Assembly (NCBI GenBank): GCA_023413015.1
Contig: JAEZQR010000151.1
Location: 1-12,616 of the forward strand
Direction: 5' to 3'
DNA length: 12,616 bases
Origin: Pseudomonadota bacterium
Lineage (GTDB): Bacteria > Pseudomonadota > Alphaproteobacteria > Sphingomonadales > Sphingomonadaceae
Shown here: positions 1-6,699 of the stretch, piece after piece
How positions within the stretch are numbered: the stretch's first letter is position 1
How the letters are laid out: each line of letters begins with the position of its first letter
The notes under the pieces: generated by a model
What the model saw: the letters and a program-made list of their open reading frames with translations, nothing else
Told to the model about the DNA's origin: nothing
Database searches by the model: none
Translations under genes and position numbers: made by a program

Positions 1-1909
1 TGCCATCAACGTCGATAGCCGCGACCGTATGATCCAGTACGTTGATCGTACGATTGGACGTTGCCTGCACCCACAGCGTGTCGGTGCCGCCACCATTGTT
101 GAACGTACCGCCGATCAGACCGGTGAGATCGAGCGAACCGGTGCGACCCGTTGCATCGACACGATCGGCATCAACAACGAGAATTTCATCACCCGCGCTG
201 AAGGTGACATTGCCCGAGATATTGCTGCCCTGGGCCAAGTGGATAAAGGCAAAGCCCGCCTCTAGATTGCCGGTAATCTGACCAGCATTGGAGATGCTGG
301 TACCAGGATTGAGTCTAATGTCACCGGTGATGCCAGCCCCTGCCTCGTTTACGAGGATGGCACCAGCTTGCAGAAGGGCCGCATTGCCACTGGTTGCCGT
401 GATGCGCCCCCCGCTCCGGTTCACCACTTTCCCGCCATTTATGTACAGCGCCTCGCTACCCCCAGTGTTCTCCCAGGAAATTTCGCCGCTGTTGAGGAGG
501 GTGCTGCCAACGCCAAGCTGCAGCGCACTATTACCGCCCGTAAAACTGATGGTGCCGCGGTTGTCGATCAGACCATCTGCGTGCTCAATACCGACCCCAT
601 CGTCACCGGGAAACGCACCTGTAATGCGGCCGACATTGACGAGATCTGCATTAAAAGCGCTGATACCAGTATTGCCATTCAGAATATTTAGCGAGATCAC
701 GCCAGCAGCGGCGTTCGTCAGGCGAACACCGCCATCAGCACCATCCAGATAAATGGCATTGTCGGCATTCGAAGCTTCCAAGCGCCCGCTATTGGTGACA
801 TCGAGAGCGAAATCGGAAGCATCGTCATTATCATCATCCTTCCGGCTGATGATCGTCAGGGCTTGGCCGCCCACCGAGAAGTTGCCTTGGATGGCAACAC
901 GGCCTTCGCCAGTGATATCAAGCGCATTGTTGTACGCGGTCCCGTCGGCGCGGGGGCCGACCGTGACGTCGGTGTCGCAGCCACAGAGGTCGAGCGCGTA
1001 ACGCTCAAAGCCATTCGGCAGGTCGCCGAAGACGATGCCGTTGGGGCCCGAACCGCTTATCTTGTAGCCGAACGCATCTCTGTCACCCCCGCCGCCTTTG
1101 AGCCTCGTCAGATCGACACCCGTCGCGGCCGCCCCGTTGCGCCATTCAAGGAAGAAAGTATCGTCGTTGCCGCCAAGGACAATCTCGCCCTGCACCACGC
1201 CACCGATGCGATGATAGAATTCGGTCCTGAAGGGGCTGCCGGCGAGATTGACGCCGCCTGTAATGGTGCCGGCATTCTCGATAGAGGCGATTCGACCTGT
1301 CATGCCGCCCGCGACGATGCCGCCCGCGACGATGCCCCCCTGACGATTGACGAGGTGGATTTCGGCGTTGCTGTCGGCGTGCATTGCCGAGCCACCCTCA
1401 GTGCCCTCGATGCGCCCTTCATTGGTCACGCGCACTTCAGTACCCACCCCGCGCGCATAGATGGCACGCGAGCCCGCGACCACGCCGCTGGTGCCGACCC
1501 GAACATCGGCCCGCACGCCACCCTCGAAGTAGAGGCCATATTTATCATTAGCATCGCCGGTGACTGCGCCGCTCACCGCCCCGTCGACGACGACATGCCC
1601 GAAATCGCCGGTTCCAAGGCGATAGCCGATAGCGAACGGCTCGGCTCCGTCCACGCCCGTGACGGTCGCTCCGGCGCGCACATAAGTGGTGACGTTGCCG
1701 CCAGTGACTGTCAGACCGTTCGTATCTGCACCGATACAATTGACCGTCATGCCTGTTGTCGGCGCGTCGGGGGCGCAGGCCGCGCGGGCGGCGTCCGGCG
1801 TGACGAGGAGCGCGGCGGCGGCGGCACCCGCCATCAGCAGGGCCCGGCGTGGCAGGCGCCCTCCGGAACGAGTGGCGACCGAAGCGACGGAACCGATCAG
1901 TGCAGGCAT
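1..1909 (-). CDS. Autotransporter-like secreted beta-helix protein, N-terminal part (runs off left edge)
   Basis: Minus-strand frame open without a stop for 636 codons, from ATG at 1909 to the left edge, so the C-terminus is missing. The start is supported by an AGGGGG ribosome site 4 nt upstream; an in-frame ATG at 1927 is less well placed. A signal peptide is clear: Arg21-Arg22, a hydrophobic Ala/Leu stretch at about 23-36, and Ala-Arg-Ala before cleavage near residue 43. The mature N-terminus carries a Cys pair (C45, C58). The rest is Gly/Asn/Thr-rich with many 'NxGxI(T/S)G' repeats (NEGRIEG, NAGTITGG, NVGRITG, NRGTISFTGG, NAGQITG), the pattern of a right-handed beta-helix autotransporter passenger. 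An outer-membrane barrel would be expected beyond the edge; that is inference. Function (adhesin or other) cannot be told. The part nearest the edge looks less GC-rich than the N-terminal part. Confidence 0.8.
   Translation of the reverse strand, partial: MPALIGSVASVATRSGGRLPRRALLMAGAAAAALLVTPDAARAACAPDAPTTGMTVNCIGADTNGLTVTGGNVTTYVRAGATVTGVDGAEPFAIGYRLGTGDFGHVVVDGAVSGAVTGDANDKYGLYFEGGVRADVRVGTSGVVAGSRAIYARGVGTEVRVTNEGRIEGTEGGSAMHADSNAEIHLVNRQGGIVAGGIVAGGMTGRIASIENAGTITGGVNLAGSPFRTEFYHRIGGVVQGEIVLGGNDDTFFLEWRNGAAATGVDLTRLKGGGGDRDAFGYKISGSGPNGIVFGDLPNGFERYALDLCGCDTDVTVGPRADGTAYNNALDITGEGRVAIQGNFSVGGQALTIISRKDDDNDDASDFALDVTNSGRLEASNADNAIYLDGADGGVRLTNAAAGVISLNILNGNTGISAFNADLVNVGRITGAFPGDDGVGIEHADGLIDNRGTISFTGGNSALQLGVGSTLLNSGEISWENTGGSEALYINGGKVVNRSGGRITATSGNAALLQAGAILVNEAGAGITGDIRLNPGTSISNAGQITGNLEAGFAFIHLAQGSNISGNVTFSAGDEILVVDADRVDATGRTGSLDLTGLIGGTFNNGGGTDTLWVQATSNRTINVLDHTVAAIDVDG
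1304..1333. repeat. 15-bp perfect tandem duplication inside the passenger gene
   Basis: Two exact copies of GCCGCCCGCGACGAT lie head to tail (1304-1318 and 1319-1333), followed by a degenerate third start. On the coding strand the repeat encodes a five-residue Ile-Val-Ala-Gly-Gly unit twice, so the frame is kept. This looks like recent replication slippage in a repetitive surface protein. Confidence 0.85.
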
Positions 1910-1980
1910 AATACCCCCTACAATCATACAGATGAGAGTTCAGGGGTCCGGTCTAATGTCATTGCGCGCACGGCATAGAA

Positions 1981-1997
1981 GAGCGCGACAAGCGCTC
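1981..1997. promoter_or_regulatory. Inverted repeat GAGCGC-N5-GCGCTC upstream of the passenger gene
   Basis: Perfect 6-bp arms (1981-1986 and 1992-1997) around a 5-nt spacer, 72 nt upstream of the passenger ATG at 1909. It could be an operator or a leader hairpin. A repeat this short can arise by chance in GC-rich DNA. Confidence 0.25.
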
Positions 1998-2619
1998 GAT
2001 TCCGGCCAGCGAATGCGATAGTTTTGCGACAAACAGCCGAATGGATGGACGAATGGCCGAAGCGAATTCGGCTATTCACCATGAATGAATCGGGCACGAA
2101 TCAACGCGCGACCACTGGGCCGCACGGCAGTGCAACCGCCATGGCCTGCCAACTGCCCGGCCATAAACGATGTCAGATCAGCTAACTGGCAGCGGCGACG
2201 TGCGGCCAAGAATGAGCCGCTCACATTGGCAGGATAGACCGCCCGAGGCTTACCCGGCCGCCAAACGTGCCGCTTGTTGTCGCTTCACACAGCTAAGGCG
2301 TGCTGCCCATCGAGCCCCCTCCCACGACCTACGACGTCGCGCCCCCCCGGATGCGAGTCATTTATCAATGTGCGTCCATGCGCTTGGGCATGTGACGAGG
2401 ATAGTCGGCTTGAGACGAGTGGTCGAAATATACGCTGAATGCGCGATTAACCGGGCTTGACCGATAAAAGAAAGGAACAGGCACGACGTCCCGCCCCCCT
2501 ATTCATACAACAAAGGTTGTCGTCATTTGTTCATTTATTACTAGTCTTGTTGGTTTCATAAAAATTCGGATTAGCCACAGAGCGGCGGGCATGCACCTCA
2601 TCGCGAAATAACCGAACAT

Positions 2620-2671
2620 AGTTCTGAATTATTCGGACTCTGGTGGATCACGCATCAGAACTAGTCGGACT
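2620..2671. repeat. Interleaved inverted and direct repeats in AT-rich intergenic DNA
   Basis: AGTTCTGA at 2620-2627 and its reverse complement TCAGAACT at 2655-2662 form 8-bp perfect arms 27 nt apart. TCGGACT occurs at 2633-2639 and again at 2665-2671, exactly 32 bp (about three helical turns) apart. A related TTCGGAT lies upstream, within about 2560-2575. The arrangement suggests a binding region for a regulator, but no binding family is recognised. Confidence 0.35.
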
Positions 2672-2789
2672 GAAGACCTGCCGAGCTGTAAAGCGCCGCC
2701 ATTTCTCAAGGAGCAGCGCATGAGGCGGCTTGTCGAGCTTGGACCCGTTACAGGTATGCTGGACAATCCTTGCCACGACCCAGCGCACT

Positions 2790-2975
2790 TTAATCGCCGA
2801 GTACGACTGCTACGTGGAAGAGCATGCTTTCAGGGCACAGGAGGAACGTTGTGGCCGCACGCATGGCGGGATCGTCGTCCACGACATGAACAGTCCCGAG
2901 CGATGCCGGACCGGCCTGGCCCTGCGGCATGTCTGCGCTCGAGCGCATATGCCCTCCGCCACGCGTACCTGACAT
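2790..2975 (-). pseudogene. Response-regulator receiver remnant (FixJ-type N-terminus), broken
   Basis: A 61-residue frame whose middle reads TVHVVDDDPAMRAATTFLL (about residues 28-46), the typical first strand, acidic Asp pocket and first helix of a FixJ/NarL-type receiver domain. The homology then fades. Residues after the Leu pair (ESMLFHV) could still fit the second strand, and a +1 shift there gives SYSA, typical of the next element, so a frameshift is likely. No phospho-acceptor Asp, later receiver strands or DNA-binding domain are found downstream. The fragment lies just after the BLUF gene on the same strand, 39 nt beyond its stop, so it may once have been that gene's operon partner. 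The match is by recognition of the motif only; the N-terminal 25 residues are not recognisable. Confidence 0.6.
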
Positions 2976-3014
2976 AACCTTAGCGCATTAGCCGGGGACG
3001 GGGTCCCACGCGCC

Positions 3015-3437
3015 TTAGTGCGAGGTGTGCACGAGCTCGCGCATGATGTGACGCATGCGGCGGATCGCGGCGACAAGACCATGTGAGCCTTGCGGCTCGG
3101 TCAGCAGCGCCTCCACATGCCGGCGCACGTAAAGCGAGTCACCGATGTAGGCCATCGACCAGCCCTCGAACAGGCGCGGGACTGACGTCATGGTCTCAAG
3201 CACCTCGACTTGGTCGTGCCGGGGATCACGCTTGATCCCGTCCATCAGGCGGCCGACGGCAGCTTCGGGACCTTCCAGGATCTGCACGAAGTTCGCGCCG
3301 GTATAGAGGAGAGCTCCGGTGATGTCCTCGCGGGCGTTACGGACAAGCGACGTTGCAATGATGTCCTTGATCGCAGCTTGAGCCTCGTTCTCCGACAACA
3401 AGCCATGACTCACATAGATCAGCGAGAACTCCGACAT
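3015..3437 (-). CDS. Short BLUF-domain blue-light photoreceptor
   Basis: A complete 140-residue protein made almost wholly of a BLUF domain, which binds FAD and senses blue light through a hydrogen-bond switch. The key residues are present: Tyr8 (LIYVS), Asn34, Gln52 (FVQILEG), Trp93 and Met95 (WSMAY), along with the ITGALLY and RDPRH motifs. Residues 98-140 form a helical cap, with no output domain, so it belongs to the short class that acts through a separate partner protein. In cyanobacteria, the short BLUF protein PixD works with the response-regulator-like PixE. Here response-regulator fragments lie on both sides on the same strand, but both are broken, so the partner must be elsewhere or lost. 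The ATG at 3437 is preceded by a GGCAGGG-like ribosome site. Confidence 0.92.
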   Translation of the reverse strand: MSEFSLIYVSHGLLSENEAQAAIKDIIATSLVRNAREDITGALLYTGANFVQILEGPEAAVGRLMDGIKRDPRHDQVEVLETMTSVPRLFEGWSMAYIGDSLYVRRHVEALLTEPQGSHGLVAAIRRMRHIMRELVHTSH

Positions 3438-3479
3438 ACCCTGCCTTAGCGTTTGACCGGCCGCACGGCCTCCCTATCT

Positions 3480-3743
3480 CTATACGCCTACGCAACAATG
3501 CCGATTCACGTCAGTCATCTGTACCGAAACCTCCGAGCGGGCAGCCAGCACGAGCAGCGCCTCATCGGCATTCGCCTCAACGACGCGTAGTCGCGAATCC
3601 GTCAGCTCATCGACCACGAACATGTGGATCAGCACCTCGCCTTCGACAATCAGAACAACCTTGGCAGGAACGACCGATGGGCTCCCTGCCGCCGGCGCCA
3701 GCCTGATCAAGACGCTGTTGCCGGAAAAGGCGTCATTGCACAT
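3480..3743 (-). pseudogene. Response-regulator receiver remnant, N-terminal half only
   Basis: From an ATG at 3743 (a GTG at 3752 is also in frame) the frame gives 87 residues. Residues 28-80 match the first half of a single-domain CheY-like receiver: VVLIVEGEVLIHMFVVDEL, then RVVEANADEAL, VLAARSEVSV and MTDVN with the phospho-acceptor at Asp78. The protein then ends after seven unrelated residues, before the usual MPG motif and strands four and five. The acidic pocket is damaged too: the usual Glu-Asp pair is Glu34-Gly35. The BLUF gene starts only 42 nt downstream on the same strand. The truncation and lost Mg-binding Asp together argue for a pseudogene, although a short product could still be made. 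Confidence 0.65.
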
Positions 3744-3766
3744 CGCAACCACCTGAACGGTGCTGC

Positions 3767-3940
3767 ATGCCGGAGGATCTCATTCGGGAAAGTGGCGTAC
3801 AGGTGCTCCCCGACCTCGGCTATGCCGATGCCACGGACATAGTCCCGTATCTTGTGCGACGGGCGAAGCCGTTTCCACAGGACGAACTGGCCGACGCGAT
3901 CCGGCGAATAACGGCTCTTCCGGCTGCCAGCCTCAGTTAA
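3767..3940 (+). pseudogene. Receiver-domain C-terminal remnant (57 codons)
   Basis: A short plus-strand frame reading from ATG at 3767 to TAA at 3938. Its content resembles the last part of a receiver domain: GVQVLPDLGYADA (strand four and the GY turn), then RRAKPF with the conserved Lys-Pro of strand five, then DELADAIRRI as the final helix. There is no N-terminal half in frame; a stop lies upstream at 3704-3706. It lies head to head with the N-terminal receiver half on the minus strand (start at 3743). The two fragments are complementary halves of a receiver fold, though possibly from different families. The call rests on pattern recognition alone. Confidence 0.5.
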
Positions 3941-4252
3941 TTGCCTTTGCAGCGTAAGCGAGCGTAGTCGCCATACCGCCAGCGCCTGATGTGACTCTGT
4001 CCACGAGCGATAAGGGTTCGATGCACACAATTCTCAGCAGGCTAGTGTGCCGTGGCCGAGCCTTTCTCACACCGACCGCACCAGTGGCCGTCCCTTGGTC
4101 AGTACCTCAAAGCCACAGCGGCACCTTCTATCGATACCAAGAACAATATTGGGAAGCTTGGAGCGCTTGACGGTACTGCGCTCGGTGAAGCACTGCCACT
4201 AGACGCGCAGAGCGTCTTACGTAATTGGGCTTGCGTGGTTGGGGGCGAAACC
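3941..4252. other. Leader region of the receptor operon
   Basis: No independent gene is recognised. The receptor frame is open back to an ATG at 4052, but residues encoded by 4052-4252 look neither like a signal peptide nor like the receptor family, so this stretch is read as an upstream leader. It should contain the operon promoter. A TTGACG at 4167-4172 resembles a -35 box but has no matching -10 at the right distance. Confidence 0.5.
4201..4217. promoter_or_regulatory. Inverted repeat AGACGC-N5-GCGTCT before the receptor start
   Basis: Perfect 6-bp arms (4201-4206 and 4212-4217) around GCAGA, ending 35 nt before the preferred receptor ATG at 4253. It could be an operator or a leader hairpin. 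It has the same arm and spacer lengths as the repeat at 1981-1997, though the sequences differ. Confidence 0.3.
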
Positions 4253-6112
4253 ATGTTGATGTTGATCGGGGTAGCCGCGGTCCTGCCGCTGTCGGTAGCG
4301 TCTGCGCCAGACGTCGGCGAACTGAGCCGGCTGTCAATCGAGGAGCTGGCGCAGGTCGAAGTGACCTCCGTCTCGCGGCGCCCAGAAGAGCTTCGCAGCG
4401 CACCCGCCGCCGTTTACGTCATCTCTAATGAGGACATTCGTCGATCGGGTGTTCTCAACCTCGCCGATGCCCTCCGCCTCGCCCCGAACATCCAGGTTCA
4501 GCAGATCGACGCCCGCACCTGGGCGGTGTCGGCCCGCGGCTCCAATGGGTACGAGACGTCAAACAAGCTCCTCGTGCTGATCGATGGCCGCAGCGTCTAC
4601 ACGCCTTTGCACGCCGGCGTGTTCTGGGAGATGCACGAGCTGCCACTTGAGGACATCGAGCGCATTGAGGTGATCAGCGGCCCCGGTGGCACGCTCTATG
4701 GCCCGAACGCGGTCAACGGCGTCGTGAACGTCATCACCAAGATCGCACAGGACACCAAGGGCGGGCTGGTAACCGCCGCCTACGGCAACCAGCAGAAGGA
4801 AGCGACCATCCGCTATGGCGGTGGCATCGGCGAAGCTGGCGCCTACCGCGTTTACCTCACAGGCTTCGATCGCGACGACCTTGTGACGACCACGGGTGCT
4901 GATCCAAACGATGGTAGCAGCGGATTCCAGGCCGGCTTCCGTACTGATTTCGGAAGCGCCGATAGCGCGTTCACGCTGCAAGGCGACGTCCTCGATACGT
5001 CGCACGACATCCGCGCCCAAGACGGCGACACTGCCCACAATATCCTTGGTCGGTGGAACCGCCGCCTGAGCGACAGCTCGGCCTTCCAGGTCCAAGCCTA
5101 CTATGATCGCTTCGAGCGACGGTTTTTAGGCGTGCTCGACGCGCTCACGACCTACGATCTTCAAGCTCAGCACAACTGGTCGTCGGGACCACACGACGTC
5201 GTGTGGGGCGCAGGCGTGCGTGTGACGCACGACGAATTCATCAACCGGCTCAACCCCTTCGTCCTCGACCCTGAACGGCGCTGGCTCACGGTCGCGAACG
5301 TGTTCGCGCAGGACAAGTTCGCGCTGCGCCCTGACCTCGCACTCACGCTCGGCGTTAAGCTTGAGAAGACCAGCTTCACCGGCACCGAGGTGCTCCCTAA
5401 CGCGCGGCTCGCCTGGCAGCCGAGCACGGACACGCTCGTCTGGTCAGCGGTGTCGCGCGCGGTCCGCACGCCGTCGCGTATCGATCGGCAACTCGTGGCA
5501 CCGGGCATCCTCGCACCCAATGACGACTTTGTCTCTGAGAAGCTGACAGCGTTCGAGGCTGGCTACCGTGCGCAGCCGTTCACCGGCACGACGCTCTCGA
5601 TCTCGGTCTTCTACAACGTCTACGATGACCTCCGAACGACGGCCCTGTCACCGGCGGGCGGGCTGCCGGTCCGACTAGAGAACGGCCTGCGCGGTGAGAC
5701 CTACGGCGTCGAGGCGTGGGGTAGCTACCAGCTCACCGGATGGTGGCGCCTCCACGCCGGTGTCGCCACACTGCACAAAGACTTTGAGGTGAAGCCGGGC
5801 CGAACCGACATCACCAACGGTGCCTCCGCAGGCAATGATCCCGACTACAGCTTCAAACTTCGCTCTCAGATGGAAGTCACCGACAACGTCAATATCGATG
5901 TCACGACGCGCACGGTTGACGATCTTGAGCATCAGGGGATCGACGGGTTCACAGCGGTTGATGCGCGGATCGCTTGGCGTCTGACACCCGGCGTCGAGTT
6001 TGCGGTCTCCGGATTCAATCTGTTCGACAAACGGCACGCTGAGTCCTTCTACCAACCGCCGGTGAAACTGGTGCGGCGCTCCGTTGTCGCCAGCACGCGA
6101 GTGGTGTTCTGA
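4253..6112 (+). CDS. TonB-dependent outer-membrane receptor
   Basis: A 619-residue receptor that would import a ligand across the outer membrane using TonB energy. From ATG 4253 the protein opens with a hydrophobic leader (MLMLIGVAAVLPLSVASA), though with no positive charge. The start at 4052 would bury this leader 67 residues in, so 4253 is preferred; GGGGGCG lies upstream. Residues 24-47 (LSRLSIEEL...VEVTSVSRRPEEL) are typical of receptors in which the plug follows directly. The plug spans about 45-163, with IDGRSVYTP, IERIEVISGPG and LYGPNAVNGVVNVITK (148-163). The remainder is a 22-strand type barrel of alternating aromatic strands ending in a C-terminal Phe (STRVVF), as in outer-membrane proteins. 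The length is normal to slightly short. The substrate is unknown. The gene is followed with a 1-nt overlap by a YfiR-family gene and then a sensor kinase. Confidence 0.9.
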   Translation: MLMLIGVAAVLPLSVASAPDVGELSRLSIEELAQVEVTSVSRRPEELRSAPAAVYVISNEDIRRSGVLNLADALRLAPNIQVQQIDARTWAVSARGSNGYETSNKLLVLIDGRSVYTPLHAGVFWEMHELPLEDIERIEVISGPGGTLYGPNAVNGVVNVITKIAQDTKGGLVTAAYGNQQKEATIRYGGGIGEAGAYRVYLTGFDRDDLVTTTGADPNDGSSGFQAGFRTDFGSADSAFTLQGDVLDTSHDIRAQDGDTAHNILGRWNRRLSDSSAFQVQAYYDRFERRFLGVLDALTTYDLQAQHNWSSGPHDVVWGAGVRVTHDEFINRLNPFVLDPERRWLTVANVFAQDKFALRPDLALTLGVKLEKTSFTGTEVLPNARLAWQPSTDTLVWSAVSRAVRTPSRIDRQLVAPGILAPNDDFVSEKLTAFEAGYRAQPFTGTTLSISVFYNVYDDLRTTALSPAGGLPVRLENGLRGETYGVEAWGSYQLTGWWRLHAGVATLHKDFEVKPGRTDITNGASAGNDPDYSFKLRSQMEVTDNVNIDVTTRTVDDLEHQGIDGFTAVDARIAWRLTPGVEFAVSGFNLFDKRHAESFYQPPVKLVRRSVVASTRVVF

Positions 6113-6699
6113 TGATTATGAGTATGCGTACCGAACGGATAGGAAGCCGCGTGAGGATTCTCGCGATGGCCGCCGTGATGATGTGCGTCTCGCAAGCGAC
6201 GCTCGCGCAGCCGCTGGAGACGTCGGTAAAGGCAGCGTTCCTCGGCAAGTTCGCGTCTTATGTACAATGGCCGATGGCTCGGATGACCGATGGACCGTTC
6301 AACCTGTGCATCGTAGGCGAGGACCCATTCGGCAGCCTTCTGGAGGACATTGTCAAAGGACAGCAGGTCAACGGCCGGCCGTACATCGTCAGCCGGCATC
6401 TGAAGGCCCCGCGAGCCGGCTGCCAAATCCTTTACGCAGGCGGCTCGAAGTCGGAGTCGGTGCAGGAGACGCTAAGAGCGGTGTCCGGCATGCCGGTGCT
6501 CACGGTTACCGACGAGCGCCATGGCACGGCACGAGGGATCCTGCACTTCGCGCTACATGAGAACCGCGTCCGCTTCCACATCAACACGCGAGCGGCGACC
6601 GAAAACGGACTGTCGATCAGCTCAAGGCTCCTCAGCCTGGCGCTTTCAGTCAAAGCGAGCTGGGGAGCCCCGCTTCTGGTTACGATCCAGCATGGCTAG
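6112..6699 (+). CDS. YfiR-family (DUF4154) periplasmic protein
   Basis: A 195-residue protein whose ATG shares the A of the receptor stop codon (TGATG), so translation is probably coupled; ATGs at 6118 and 6124 are alternatives. A signal peptide is present at about residues 6-32, with cleavage after Thr-Leu-Ala. The family signature follows: VKAAFLGKFASYVQWP (39-54), LCIVGEDPFG (65-74), and AGCQILYAGG around residue 104. Cys66 and Cys104 sit where the conserved disulfide pair of Pseudomonas YfiR (C71-C110) lies. A second pair is not seen. The C-terminal part (GILHFALHENRVRFHIN, then LSISSRLLSLAL) is also typical. In Pseudomonas, YfiR binds the periplasmic domain of the cyclase YfiN and represses it. 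Here the likely partner is the kinase encoded next door, whose start overlaps this gene by 8 nt. Confidence 0.88.
   Translation: MIMSMRTERIGSRVRILAMAAVMMCVSQATLAQPLETSVKAAFLGKFASYVQWPMARMTDGPFNLCIVGEDPFGSLLEDIVKGQQVNGRPYIVSRHLKAPRAGCQILYAGGSKSESVQETLRAVSGMPVLTVTDERHGTARGILHFALHENRVRFHINTRAATENGLSISSRLLSLALSVKASWGAPLLVTIQHG

Larger units (their letters stand above)
1910..2789. other. Long gene-poor intergenic stretch
   Basis: No convincing gene seen on either strand. The open frame at 2170-2460 has no ribosome site and reads as random Arg/Ala/His-rich sequence. The left end should hold the promoter of the passenger gene (minus strand), but no good -35/-10 pair is visible. About 2500-2660 is clearly richer in A and T than its surroundings and carries small repeats listed separately. 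At 2708-2713 a textbook AAGGAG lies 6 nt before an ATG at 2720 on the plus strand, but the reading frame behind it is unrecognisable and runs antisense to a receiver remnant. Confidence 0.6.

Noticed and set aside
863..1978. 371-codon plus-strand open frame
   Set aside because: It is antisense to the passenger gene, which has a signal peptide, ribosome site and repeat structure. The plus frame has no recognisable domain.
2170..2460. 96-codon plus-strand frame in the intergenic stretch
   Set aside because: No ribosome site, random-looking composition, no recognisable motif.
2507..2520. ACAAC-AAAG-GTTGT hairpin as a terminator
   Set aside because: The stem is only 5 bp, is AT-rich, follows no gene and has no clean T-run.
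4010..4030. GGGTTCGATGC, resembling a tRNA T-loop
   Set aside because: No acceptor stem, anticodon arm or CCA end could be fitted around it.
4052..4252. N-terminal 67-codon extension of the TonB-dependent receptor
   Set aside because: It would place the signal peptide internally and has no family similarity; ATG 4253 is preferred, though its leader lacks a basic residue.
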